From: Microvirga zambiensis WSM3693
Lineage (GTDB): Bacteria; Pseudomonadota; Alphaproteobacteria; Rhizobiales; Beijerinckiaceae
Length of the DNA stretch: 64,000 nt
Reading direction: 5' to 3'
Assembly (NCBI RefSeq): GCF_016735695.1
Contig: NZ_JAERQD010000008.1
Coordinates: 122,354 to 186,353, forward strand
In this document: one piece after another, positions 8,289 through 16,925 of the stretch
Layout of the letters: every line of letters begins with the position of its first letter
How positions within the stretch are numbered: position 1 is the first letter of the stretch
Translations under genes and position numbers: made by a program
The notes under the pieces: generated by a model
Seen by the model: only the letters and a program-made list of their open reading frames with translations
The model's database searches: none
What the model was told of the DNA's origin: nothing

Positions 8289-9764
8289 TCAGGCTTCGGC
8301 ACTCAGCCGCACCCAGGGCTTAAGCTCCCGGTCCGTTGCCTGTGCGACGCGTCCGAAGACCTGGCCGACCCCGATGATGACGGGCTTCGTCGCGTCGCGC
8401 CGTTCGCTCGCCCAACCGAGATCGGCGATGGAACCGGCCCAGCGCTCGTCGCCTCGTGAGACATCCGACACCATCACTGCCGGCAGGGAGGCAGGGCTTC
8501 CGGCCGCGATCAGACGCTCGGCGATGGAGCCTGCCGTACCGCCGGCCATGTAGAAGATCGTCGTCGTGTTCGGGTCGGCGAGCCCCTGCCAGTCGAGACC
8601 GCTCGGCAGTTGCCCTGTCTTCGCGCAGCCCGTCACGAACCGGACGGATTGCGCCAGATTGCGGTGAGTGAGCGACGTGCCGAGCACCGAGGCTAGCGCT
8701 ATGCCGGCGGTGATGCCGGGCACGATGTCGACGGGGATTCCTGCCTTCTCCAGATGCTCGATTTCCTCGCCTGCCCGCCCAAAAATCATCGGATCGCCGG
8801 ACTTGAGCCGCACCACCTGCTTGCCCTGCAAGGCGAGGCGCGTCATCAGCTCGTTGATGTCACCTTGCGCGCAGGAGGCGCGCCCTCCCCGCTTGCCGAC
8901 CATCATACGCTTCGCCTCGCGGCGGGCGAGTTCGAGAACATCCTCGGAGACGAGATCGTCGAAGAGTATCACGTCCGCGGATTGGAGGGCCCGCATCGCC
9001 TTCAGGGTCAGCAGCTCCGCATCCCCGGGACCGGCACCGACGAGGGTGACGCGCCCGACCTTCTCTCCCGTTTGCCGGGCGATGCGCTCCAGCACCGTCT
9101 CCGTCGTGTTGCCGTAGGCCTCCGGCGCCTTGCCACGGAACGCAAGGTCGGAAAAGCGCTCCCAGAAAATGCGCCGCGCCATGCCCTGCGGCAGATGCTG
9201 CATCACGCGCTCGCGCATGTGTTTGGCGAAGCTGGCCCAGGATGCGACGGAGGGATGCAGCAAGGTCTCAATCTTGCGCCGGATCGCCTGCCCGAGAACG
9301 GGCGCGGCGCCGTCGGTCGAAATGCCGATCACCACGGGCGAGCGATTGACCACGGAGCCGAACTGGAAATCGCAGACGGCCGGCTTGTCGACCACGTTCA
9401 CCGGCACGCCGGCATCATGCGCTGCAGCCGCAAAGGCTTCGGCCTCCTCCTCGTCGTCAATGTCGGCAACGGCGAGAGCAGCGCCTTTCAGGATTTCCGC
9501 CGACCATGCCGAACGGTGCAGCGTAAGCGAGCCGTCCGCAGCGCCGCGCGCCAGCAGGGTTTCCATTTCCGGCGATGGCTCTTCGGCGTAGATCTCGACA
9601 TCGGCGCCGGCAGCAGCAAGAAGCTCCGCCTTCCAGGCAGCTCCCGCCGATCCGCCGACCAGCACCGCGCGGCGCCCTTTCAGATCGAAGAAGACCGGCA
9701 GCTTGGCGAGGCGGCCGAGCCGTGCCGGCTCAGTCTCAGACGGCTTTCTTAAGGGCTGCAGCAT
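8289..9764 (-). CDS. cysG: Siroheme synthase (precorrin-2 dehydrogenase/ferrochelatase plus uroporphyrinogen-III C-methyltransferase)
   Basis: The 491-residue protein fuses two domains. The N-terminal part (about 1-210) has KLPVFFDLKGRRAVLVGGSAGAAWK, an NAD-binding fold for precorrin-2 dehydrogenation and iron insertion. The C-terminal part (about 232-475) is the SAM-dependent methyltransferase, with VGAGPGDAELLTLKA, RLKSGDPMIFGRAGEE and VPGITAGIALASVLG. Together they make siroheme, the prosthetic group of NirB. The ATG at 9764 lies inside the end of nasA (29-base overlap), so the two are translationally linked. The length agrees with full CysG (about 460-490 residues). Confidence 0.95.
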   Translation of the reverse strand: MLQPLRKPSETEPARLGRLAKLPVFFDLKGRRAVLVGGSAGAAWKAELLAAAGADVEIYAEEPSPEMETLLARGAADGSLTLHRSAWSAEILKGAALAVADIDDEEEAEAFAAAAHDAGVPVNVVDKPAVCDFQFGSVVNRSPVVIGISTDGAAPVLGQAIRRKIETLLHPSVASWASFAKHMRERVMQHLPQGMARRIFWERFSDLAFRGKAPEAYGNTTETVLERIARQTGEKVGRVTLVGAGPGDAELLTLKAMRALQSADVILFDDLVSEDVLELARREAKRMMVGKRGGRASCAQGDINELMTRLALQGKQVVRLKSGDPMIFGRAGEEIEHLEKAGIPVDIVPGITAGIALASVLGTSLTHRNLAQSVRFVTGCAKTGQLPSGLDWQGLADPNTTTIFYMAGGTAGSIAERLIAAGSPASLPAVMVSDVSRGDERWAGSIADLGWASERRDATKPVIIGVGQVFGRVAQATDRELKPWVRLSAEA

Positions 9765-12396
9765 CGATCAACCTCCTGATTTCAACGCGGCAGGAGCCGC
9801 AATTCGTGCCGGCGCGCAAAGCGGCGCCGACGGCTTCCACGCTCGTAGAGCCATGCTCGACAGCCGCCGCGATCTGGTTCGCGCCGACGGAAAAGCAGGC
9901 GCAGACGATGGGGCCAGGATCCGGCTGGTCGAGGCCGGGCCGTCCGCTCAGCAGGCGCAGGCGCTCGGCTCCGGTGATCGCGTCAGCCTTCAGGTGCTCG
10001 ACCGCCCAGGTCCGCGATACGGCCACAGGCTGCGGCGCGATGAAGAGAGCGCCGACGAGCGTGTCGCCGGAAAAGGTCGCGAGGCGGAAGCTCGCCTGAT
10101 CCTGATCCATATACGACAGGGTCTCGGTTCCCTCGCCGCTGCGGATCAGGTCGGTCGCATAGATTGTCCAATCCTCGACCGGCTCACTGCCGGCAAGCTC
10201 GACGCGCCATCCGCCCTCGGCGCGGGCGATTGCCCAGTAATCAGCATGGATGATCTCGGGCTTGTTGCGCAGCACCGCGAATCCGTACCAGGCAGCCTCA
10301 AAAGGTTCGATGCGCGCGCAGGAGGATTTGAGAGCTGGCTGACCGGAGATGGGATCGACGGCGGCAAGAACGGCGGAGCCGATACGTCCCTTGCCGGTCT
10401 GCTGGTCGGTCCAATGCATGGGAGCGAAGATGCTGCCCTTCTGCTGGCGCTCGGTCACGAGAGCGCGCACGAGCGCCGTACCCTGCGGCGTGACGATGCG
10501 CACCAGGGTGGCGGGCGCAATGCCCGCGTCCTCGGCATCGTCGGAGTGGATCTCGCAAAAACTTTCCGCGTAATGGCTCATGAGACGCGGCGTCTTCGCC
10601 GTGCGCGTCATGGTGTGCCACTGGTCGCGGATGCGGCCTGTATTGAGCACCAGTGGGAAGTCGGACGAAACGGATTGAACTGCAAGCGGCGTCGGAACGA
10701 ACCGCCCTCGCCTGTCGGGGGTATAGAAGCCGCCCTCGGCGAAGAAGCGGGTCGTACCGGCATCGAGCGCCTCGCCCGACCGGCGCGGCCACTGGAACGG
10801 CTCGAGCACATCGTATGCCTTCTCGCTCAGATCGGCGCAGGCGGAGATGTCGAAGTCGCGCCTTCCGTCATTGGCGAGGCCCGAGAGAGCGGCGTGCTCG
10901 CGAAAAATCTCGGCGGGCGATTGATAGTCGAAGGCGTCGGCAAAACCCATGCGGGCGGCGACATCGCAGATGATGCGCCAGTCTGGCCTAGCCTCGCCCG
11001 GAGGCTTGAGGAATGAGCGCTGGCGCGAGATGCGGCGCTCGGAATTGGTCACCGTGCCGCTCTTCTCCGCCCAGGCTGCCGCCGGCAGGAGCACATGCGC
11101 ATGACGCGTCGTATCGGTGCGTACCACGTCGCTCACCACCACGAACGGGCAGCGGCGCAAGGCCTCCTGAACCGCATCGGCATCCGGCAGCGAATCCGCC
11201 GGGTTGGTGCCCATGATCCAGATCGCCTTGACCTGGCCCTCGCCGACGGCGCGGAAGAGATCGACCGCCTTCAGGCCGGGTTTTTCGGCAATGCGCGGGC
11301 TGTTCCAGAACGAGCGAACCAACGCGCGGTGGCTTGCGCTGTTGATGTCGAGATGGGCTGCGAGCATGTTCGCCAGCCCGCCGACCTCGCGCCCACCCAT
11401 GGCGTTCGGCTGCCCGGTGAGCGAGAACGGCCCCATGCCGGGCCGGCCGATGCGGCCGGTGAGCATGTGGCAGTTGATGATCGCATTGACCTTGTCGGTG
11501 CCGGTGACCGATTGGTTCACGCCTTGGGAATAGGCCGTCACCACGCGCTCGGAACGGCTCCACAGGGTATAGAACTCGCGCAGCTGCTCCGCCGGCAGGC
11601 GGGTGGCGTTCAGCGCTCCGGGAAAGCCGCATTCGCGCGCAGCCTGCAGAGCAGCGTCGAGCCCAGAGGTGTGGGTGTCAACATAGGCGCTGTCGCATAG
11701 CCCCATTCGGTCGAGATGATCGAGCAGGCCGGCGAAGAGCGCCACATCCGAATTGGGAGCGACCGCCAGATGGAGGTCCGCTGCCTCCGCCGTCACCGTG
11801 CGTCTGGGATCGATGACCACGATCTTCGTGCCGCGCCGCTCGCGCGCCGCAAGCAGCCGCTGGAACAGCACGGGATGGCACCAAGTCATGTTGGAGCCAA
11901 CGAGCACGACGAGATCGGCCTCCTCAAGATCCTCGTAAGTCCCCGGCACCGTGTCGGATCCGAAGGCGCGGATGTGGCCCGCCACGGACGAGGCCATGCA
12001 GAGGCGCGAATTCGTGTCGATGTTCGCTGCGCCGATGAAGCCTTTCATCAGCTTGTTGGCGACGTAGTAATCCTCGGTGAGGAGCTGGCCCGAGCCGTAA
12101 AGGGCGACCGATTCAGGTCCATGCTCGGCGATGGTCTCGACAAATCGCGCGGCGACCAGATCGAGCGCCTCGTTCCAGGACGCGCGGCGTCCGTCGATTT
12201 CGGGATGCGTCAGCCGGTCGTTGAGGCCGAGCGTCTCACCGAGCGCGGAACCTTTTGAGCAGAGGCGGCCGACATTGGCCGGATGCCGCTCATCCCCTTT
12301 GATTGCAACCGAGCCGTCGTCCTGCGGCGTCGCCACCACGCCGCAGCCGACGCCGCAATAGGGGCATGTGGTCCGGGTCGGGTTGCCGCTCGCCAT
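9736..12396 (-). CDS. nasA: Assimilatory nitrate reductase catalytic subunit, molybdopterin, with C-terminal [2Fe-2S] domain
   Basis: The 886-residue protein reduces nitrate to nitrite in the cytoplasm. It opens with a 4Fe-4S site, CPYCGVGC at residues 11-18 plus Cys46, followed by the bis-MGD molybdenum domains; Cys133 in SRLCMAS is the likely Mo ligand. The end (from about 826) is a BFD-like [2Fe-2S] domain with Cys832, Cys834, Cys866 and Cys869, as in Klebsiella-type NasA. There is no Tat signal, consistent with a cytoplasmic enzyme. It follows nirD by 9 bases. No separate NasB/NasC electron-transfer subunit is encoded in the cluster, so the donor (ferredoxin, flavodoxin or another reductase) is unknown. 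Confidence 0.95.
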   Translation of the reverse strand: MASGNPTRTTCPYCGVGCGVVATPQDDGSVAIKGDERHPANVGRLCSKGSALGETLGLNDRLTHPEIDGRRASWNEALDLVAARFVETIAEHGPESVALYGSGQLLTEDYYVANKLMKGFIGAANIDTNSRLCMASSVAGHIRAFGSDTVPGTYEDLEEADLVVLVGSNMTWCHPVLFQRLLAARERRGTKIVVIDPRRTVTAEAADLHLAVAPNSDVALFAGLLDHLDRMGLCDSAYVDTHTSGLDAALQAARECGFPGALNATRLPAEQLREFYTLWSRSERVVTAYSQGVNQSVTGTDKVNAIINCHMLTGRIGRPGMGPFSLTGQPNAMGGREVGGLANMLAAHLDINSASHRALVRSFWNSPRIAEKPGLKAVDLFRAVGEGQVKAIWIMGTNPADSLPDADAVQEALRRCPFVVVSDVVRTDTTRHAHVLLPAAAWAEKSGTVTNSERRISRQRSFLKPPGEARPDWRIICDVAARMGFADAFDYQSPAEIFREHAALSGLANDGRRDFDISACADLSEKAYDVLEPFQWPRRSGEALDAGTTRFFAEGGFYTPDRRGRFVPTPLAVQSVSSDFPLVLNTGRIRDQWHTMTRTAKTPRLMSHYAESFCEIHSDDAEDAGIAPATLVRIVTPQGTALVRALVTERQQKGSIFAPMHWTDQQTGKGRIGSAVLAAVDPISGQPALKSSCARIEPFEAAWYGFAVLRNKPEIIHADYWAIARAEGGWRVELAGSEPVEDWTIYATDLIRSGEGTETLSYMDQDQASFRLATFSGDTLVGALFIAPQPVAVSRTWAVEHLKADAITGAERLRLLSGRPGLDQPDPGPIVCACFSVGANQIAAAVEHGSTSVEAVGAALRAGTNCGSCRVEIRRLIDAAALKKAV

Positions 12397-12405
12397 CCCC
12401 CCTCC

Positions 12406-12738
12406 TCAGGCGGCCCGCGCCATGAGCGCCGAAGCCGCGAGCAGGATGCGAGAAGCTTCGATGCGAAGAGGGATCTTGTTGGTGCAGCCATGATCCGCCC
12501 CTTGCGCCTCGCCGGTCGCAAGGCTGATCACCCAATTGTGCAGCGGGCATGTCACAGAGTGGCCATGCACGATGCCTTGCGACAGGGGACCGCCCTTGTG
12601 CGGGCAGCGGTCGCGCAGGGCAAACAGCGTGCCATCCGCCGCCTTGAAGACCGCGATGTCGCCGCCGGGCGCCTGCACGACGCGCGATCCGAGAACCGGA
12701 ACGTCCTCCACCGCGCCGATATCGATCCACTCGCTCAT
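12406..12738 (-). CDS. nirD: Nitrite reductase (NADH) small subunit, Rieske-like
   Basis: The 110-residue protein has a Rieske-type fold with Cys45-x-His47 in RCPHKGGPL and Cys64-x2-His67 in TCPLHNW, so unlike many NirD proteins it keeps a full set of [2Fe-2S] ligands. It partners NirB in the six-electron reduction of nitrite to ammonium. Its ATG overlaps the nirB stop by 4 bases, which implies coupled translation. Confidence 0.92.
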   Translation of the reverse strand: MSEWIDIGAVEDVPVLGSRVVQAPGGDIAVFKAADGTLFALRDRCPHKGGPLSQGIVHGHSVTCPLHNWVISLATGEAQGADHGCTNKIPLRIEASRILLAASALMARAA

Positions 12739-15185
12739 TCCGCGGCCTCCGCCAGGGTGAAATTCGCCATCGGCCTGAACTCGTGCGCGTCGCGGCCGGC
12801 CACCCGCTCGGCCCAGGGATCGACCTGCGCATTGCGCTGGGAGATGACGAAGCGCTCATAGAGGGCCCGCCGCTTCTCCAGGTCGTCCACCACGCTTGCG
12901 CGAATGGAATCGACGCCGATCCGGTCGGCCCATTTGTACATCCGCTCGAGGTAATGGCCCTGCTCGCGATAGAGCTGCGTCAGGGCCGCGATGACCTCGA
13001 TGCACTCGTCCTCCTCAGGCACCTTGCAGAGCAGCTGCGTGCCCTTGATGTGAAGACCGGCGGCTCCCGCGAAGTGGATCTCGTAGCCGGAATCGACGCA
13101 GATCACGCCCACATCCTTGCATGTCGATTCCGCGCAGTTCCGCGGGCAGCCGGAGACGCCCATCTTCACCTTCGCCGGGGTCCAGGAGCCCCACATGAAC
13201 TTCTCGATCTTCACCCCGAGGCCGGTGGAATCCTGCGTCCCGAAGCGGCACCAATCCGTGCCGACGCAGGTCTTCACCGTGCGCAGGCCCTTGGCATAGG
13301 CATGGCCCGAGACCATGCCCGCATCGTTGAGATCGGCCCAGACCGCCGGCAGATCCTCCTTGCGCACGCCGAGCAGATCGATGCGCTGGCCGCCGGTGAC
13401 CTTCACGGTCGGGATGTTGTAGCGCTCCGCCACATCCGCGATGGCGCGCAGCTCCCGCGGGTTGGTGAGGCCGCCCCACATGCGCGGCACCACCGAATAG
13501 GTGCCGTCCTTCTGGATGTTGGCGTGGATGCGCTCGTTGACGAAGCGCGAACGGCCATCGTCCTCGTATTCCTCCGGCCAGTCGCAGAGCAGGTAATAGT
13601 TCAGGGCGGGACGGCACTTGGCGCAGCCGCAGGAGCTCTTCCATCCCAGCTCCTGCATCACGGCCGGGATCGATTTCAGCTCCGCCGCACGGATGAGCCG
13701 GCGCACGTCGTCGTGACCGAGATCGGTGCAGCCGCACATGGGCTCGACCGCCGACTTGGCGAACTTGTCGCCGAGGGTCAGGGCCATCACCTGTTCGACG
13801 AGACCGGTACAGGTGCCGCAGGAGGCGGAGGCCTTGGTATGCGCCCTCACCTCGGCGAGCGAGCCCAGGCCCTTGTCGGTGATCGCCTGGACGATCTTGC
13901 CCTTGCAGACGCCGTTGCAGCCGCAGATTTCCGCATCATCCGGCAAGGCTGCAACGGCCGCCATAGGGTCCAGGGGAGCACCCCCGACATAGGACTGGCC
14001 GAAAATCAGGGTATCGCGCAATTCCGAGACATCCGCCTCCTTGCGCAGAAGATCGAAGAACCAGGACCCGTCGCCCGTCTCGCCGTAGAGGACGGCGCCG
14101 ACGATGCGGTTCTCCTTGAGCACGAGGCGCTTGTAGACGCCGCGCGCCGCATCGCGCAGGACGATGTCCTGCCGGTCCTTCGCCTCGCCGAAATCGCCGG
14201 CGGAGAACAGGTCGATGCCGGTCACCTTCAGCTTGGTCGCCGTGACCGAGCCGGCATAGGCCGCCGTCTCGTCGCCGGCGAGCTGGGCTGCCACCACCTT
14301 CGCCATCTCGTAGAGCGGCGCGACGAGGCCGTAGCAGAGCCCGCGATGCTCGACGCATTCGCCGACCGAGAACACATCCGGGTCGCTGGTGCGCATGTCG
14401 TCGCCGACGAGCACGCCGCGGTTGGTCTCGAGGCCCGAATCTTTGGCGAGAACAGCATTCGGGCGGATTCCGACGGCCATCACGACGATGTCGGCTGCAA
14501 GCTCGGTGCCGTCATCGAGCCGGACGCCGGTCACATGCGTGTCGCCGAGGATCGCATGGGTGTTCGCCTTGCAGCGCACCGCGATCCCGCGATCCTCGAA
14601 AGCCTTCTGCAGCAGGTAGCCCGAGGACGGATCGAGTTGGCGCTCCATCAGGGTCGGCATGAGGTGGAGAACCGTGACCTCCATTCCCTGCGCCTTAAGG
14701 CCGGCCGCCGCCTCGAGCCCGAGCAGGCCGCCGCCGATGACGACGGCGTGCCCGCCCTTCCCGGCCGCTTCGAGCATCCTGTTGACGTCGTCGAGATCGC
14801 GGTAGGTGACGACGCCCGGAAGCGTCGCCCCGGGGATCGGCACGACGAAGGGCACGGAACCTGTGGCGACGAGGAGCTGATCGTAGTCCGCGACGGTGCC
14901 GTCCGCCGCGACGACGCGCTTGGCGGAGCGGTCGATCGCGACGACCTGCCTGCCGCGATGGAGCGTGATGCCGTGCGTCTCGTACCAGGCATCGTCGTGG
15001 ATGAGGATATCCTCATAGGCCTTCTCGCCCGAGAGCACCGGCGAGAGCATGATGCGGTTGTAGTTCACCCGCGGCTCGGCGCCGAAGATCGTGACCTCGT
15101 ATTCGCCGGGAGCGCGCTCGAACAGCTCCTCCAGGACGCGGCCGGCGGCCATGCCGTTGCCGATGACGACAAGCTTTCTGGGCAT
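12735..15185 (-). CDS. nirB: Nitrite reductase (NADH) large subunit
   Basis: The protein has 816 residues from the ATG at 15185, which has AAGGAG upstream; a GTG two codons earlier is less well placed. The N-terminal half is a flavin reductase: VVIGNGMAAGRVLEEL binds FAD and VVIGGGLLGLEAAAGL binds NADH. The centre has two cysteine-rich BFD-like sites, ICGCNGVCKG and SCGTCTGLV, plus a third cluster containing SSCGCAKCRP. The C-terminal third is the sulfite/nitrite reductase core with KTCVGTDWCRFG and GVSGCPRNCAEST, which hold the 4Fe-4S cluster and siroheme. The product is ammonium. It begins 11 bases after nrtC stops. Confidence 0.96.
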   Translation of the reverse strand: MPRKLVVIGNGMAAGRVLEELFERAPGEYEVTIFGAEPRVNYNRIMLSPVLSGEKAYEDILIHDDAWYETHGITLHRGRQVVAIDRSAKRVVAADGTVADYDQLLVATGSVPFVVPIPGATLPGVVTYRDLDDVNRMLEAAGKGGHAVVIGGGLLGLEAAAGLKAQGMEVTVLHLMPTLMERQLDPSSGYLLQKAFEDRGIAVRCKANTHAILGDTHVTGVRLDDGTELAADIVVMAVGIRPNAVLAKDSGLETNRGVLVGDDMRTSDPDVFSVGECVEHRGLCYGLVAPLYEMAKVVAAQLAGDETAAYAGSVTATKLKVTGIDLFSAGDFGEAKDRQDIVLRDAARGVYKRLVLKENRIVGAVLYGETGDGSWFFDLLRKEADVSELRDTLIFGQSYVGGAPLDPMAAVAALPDDAEICGCNGVCKGKIVQAITDKGLGSLAEVRAHTKASASCGTCTGLVEQVMALTLGDKFAKSAVEPMCGCTDLGHDDVRRLIRAAELKSIPAVMQELGWKSSCGCAKCRPALNYYLLCDWPEEYEDDGRSRFVNERIHANIQKDGTYSVVPRMWGGLTNPRELRAIADVAERYNIPTVKVTGGQRIDLLGVRKEDLPAVWADLNDAGMVSGHAYAKGLRTVKTCVGTDWCRFGTQDSTGLGVKIEKFMWGSWTPAKVKMGVSGCPRNCAESTCKDVGVICVDSGYEIHFAGAAGLHIKGTQLLCKVPEEDECIEVIAALTQLYREQGHYLERMYKWADRIGVDSIRASVVDDLEKRRALYERFVISQRNAQVDPWAERVAGRDAHEFRPMANFTLAEAAE

Positions 15186-15196
15186 CGTCACTCTCC

Positions 15197-15991
15197 TTAC
15201 GCTGCGAGTGTCGGAGCCCGGTGGCGTGCATAGAGAAACTCCAGCACGGCGGCACGGGCATCGTTGTAGGTGGAATTGCCGACCAGCTCGAGGCGCCTGC
15301 GCGGGCGCTCGAGGGCGACATGCATGTCCTCGCCGATGGTGGCGGCGGGCCCGTTCGTCATCATGACGATGCGATCGGAGAGGAGGACCGCCTCGTCCAC
15401 GTCGTGGGTGATCATGATGATGGTGTTGCCGAGGCGGCTGTGGATCTCCATGACCTGATCCTGAAGGTGGGCGCGGGTGAGCGCGTCGAGGGCGCCGAAG
15501 GGCTCGTCGAGCAGCAGGATCTTGGGCTCCATCGCCAGAGCCCGCGCGATGCCGACGCGCTGCTTCATGCCGCCGGAAATCTCATGCGGCCGCTTGTTCT
15601 CCGCATGGGCCATGTGAACGAGTTCGAGGTTGTGCCGCGTCCAGTCGCGACGCTCCGCCTTCGACTTCCTGCCGCGAAAGACCTTGTTGACCGCAAGCTC
15701 CACGTTTTCGCGCACGGTCAGCCAGGGCAGGAGCGAGTGGTTCTGGAAAACGACCGCGCGGTCCGGCCCCGGCCCTTCCACCGCCCTGCCCTCCAGGAGC
15801 ACGCCGCCCTGGCTCGGCGGCAGGAGGCCTGCCACGATGTTGAGCACCGTGGACTTACCGCAGCCGGAATGGCCGATGATCGAGACGTATTCGCCCTTTT
15901 CGATGGAGAGGTTCACGTCCCGCAGCACTTCCGTCGTTGCGCCTGCGCGCTGGAAGGAGATGCCGACGTGGTCGATCTTGAGATAGGCCAT
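15197..15991 (-). CDS. nrtC: Nitrate ABC transporter ATP-binding protein
   Basis: The protein has 264 residues from the ATG at 15991; the longer open frame upstream overlaps the permease gene out of frame. It carries Walker A GHSGCGKST, Q-loop FQNHSLLPWLTV, signature ISGGMKQRVGIARAL, Walker B ILLLDEPFGALD and the switch His in THDVDEA. It energises NrtB at the inner membrane. It belongs to the NrtD/SsuB/TauB group and lacks the fused solute-binding domain of cyanobacterial NrtC. The symbol follows common use for this operon. Confidence 0.92.
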   Translation of the reverse strand: MAYLKIDHVGISFQRAGATTEVLRDVNLSIEKGEYVSIIGHSGCGKSTVLNIVAGLLPPSQGGVLLEGRAVEGPGPDRAVVFQNHSLLPWLTVRENVELAVNKVFRGRKSKAERRDWTRHNLELVHMAHAENKRPHEISGGMKQRVGIARALAMEPKILLLDEPFGALDALTRAHLQDQVMEIHSRLGNTIIMITHDVDEAVLLSDRIVMMTNGPAATIGEDMHVALERPRRRLELVGNSTYNDARAAVLEFLYARHRAPTLAA

Positions 15992-16004
15992 GGTGCCGTC
16001 CTCC

Positions 16005-16907
16005 CTATTGCGCAGCGGTGCCGCGGGTGAGCAGATGGCCGATGGCGGCGATGGAGCGGTCGAGCAGGAAGCCGACGACACCCACATAGACCAGGGCCAC
16101 GATGATGTCGGAGATGAGCGACGAGTTCCACGCATCCCAGATGAAGAAGCCGATGCCGACGCCGCCGATCAGCATCTCCGCCGCGACGATGGCCAGCCAG
16201 GACAGGCCGATGCCGATGCGAAGGCCGGTGAACATGTGCGGCACGGTCGCCGGCACCATGATGCGGGTGAAGAACTCGATGGGCGACAGGCGCAGGACCT
16301 TGGCGACGTTGCGATAATCCTGCGGGATATTGCGGATGCCGACCGAGGTGTTGATCAGGATCGGCCACACGCTCGTGATGAAGATCACGAAGATCGCCGA
16401 GGGCTGGCCGTCGCGGAAAGCCGCCAGCGAGAGCGGCAGCCAGGCGAGCGGCGGGATCGTGCGCAGCACCTGGAACACCGGGTCGAGACCGCGCATGGCG
16501 AGCGTCGACTGTCCGAGCAGCACACCGAACCCGATGCCGACGATGGCGGCGAGGATATAGCCGTAGCCGACGCGGATAAGGGAGGCCGATACGTGCCAGA
16601 AAAGGCCCTGATCGATACCGTTTCCGACCTTGAACGGGTCGACGATGATCTCCCAGCTGTCGTCGATCACCTTGAGCGGGCTCGGCAGCGCCGAGGTCGG
16701 GCTCGACGCCAGCATCTGCCAGAGCAGCAGCAGGAGGGCGATGGTCAGAACCGGCGGCGCGACCTGCGTGGCGACGCTGGTTCCAAGCCGAACGACTCGG
16801 GAGAGAACGCTGACGGGCTTCGGCACGAGCGGATGCAGCGCGGTCTGCCGGGTTGGCGCTGGAATCTTGGGATTCGGGAGGGCGAGGACGCGGGCGGAAT
16901 GAACCAT
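16005..16907 (-). CDS. nrtB: Nitrate ABC transporter permease
   Basis: The protein has 300 residues from the ATG at 16907, with GGAG upstream; a TTG directly after the nrtA stop is a weaker alternative. After a polar N-terminus come about six membrane segments, the first near LTIALLLLLW. The cytoplasmic coupling loop is of the SsuC/NrtB kind (YRNVAKVLRLSPIEFFTRIMV, given here as partial landmarks YRNVAKVL and FFTRIMVPAT). The segment PPLAWLPLSLAAF is characteristic of nitrate/sulfonate/taurine permeases. It lies 18 bases after nrtA and 13 before nrtC. Confidence 0.92.
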   Translation of the reverse strand: MVHSARVLALPNPKIPAPTRQTALHPLVPKPVSVLSRVVRLGTSVATQVAPPVLTIALLLLLWQMLASSPTSALPSPLKVIDDSWEIIVDPFKVGNGIDQGLFWHVSASLIRVGYGYILAAIVGIGFGVLLGQSTLAMRGLDPVFQVLRTIPPLAWLPLSLAAFRDGQPSAIFVIFITSVWPILINTSVGIRNIPQDYRNVAKVLRLSPIEFFTRIMVPATVPHMFTGLRIGIGLSWLAIVAAEMLIGGVGIGFFIWDAWNSSLISDIIVALVYVGVVGFLLDRSIAAIGHLLTRGTAAQ

Positions 16908-16925
16908 GAGCCTGTTCTCCGACAA

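Noticed and set aside
12783..15233. 816-codon open frame on the plus strand opposite nirB
   Set aside because: Composition is that of an antisense frame, and nirB has all its cofactor motifs on the other strand.
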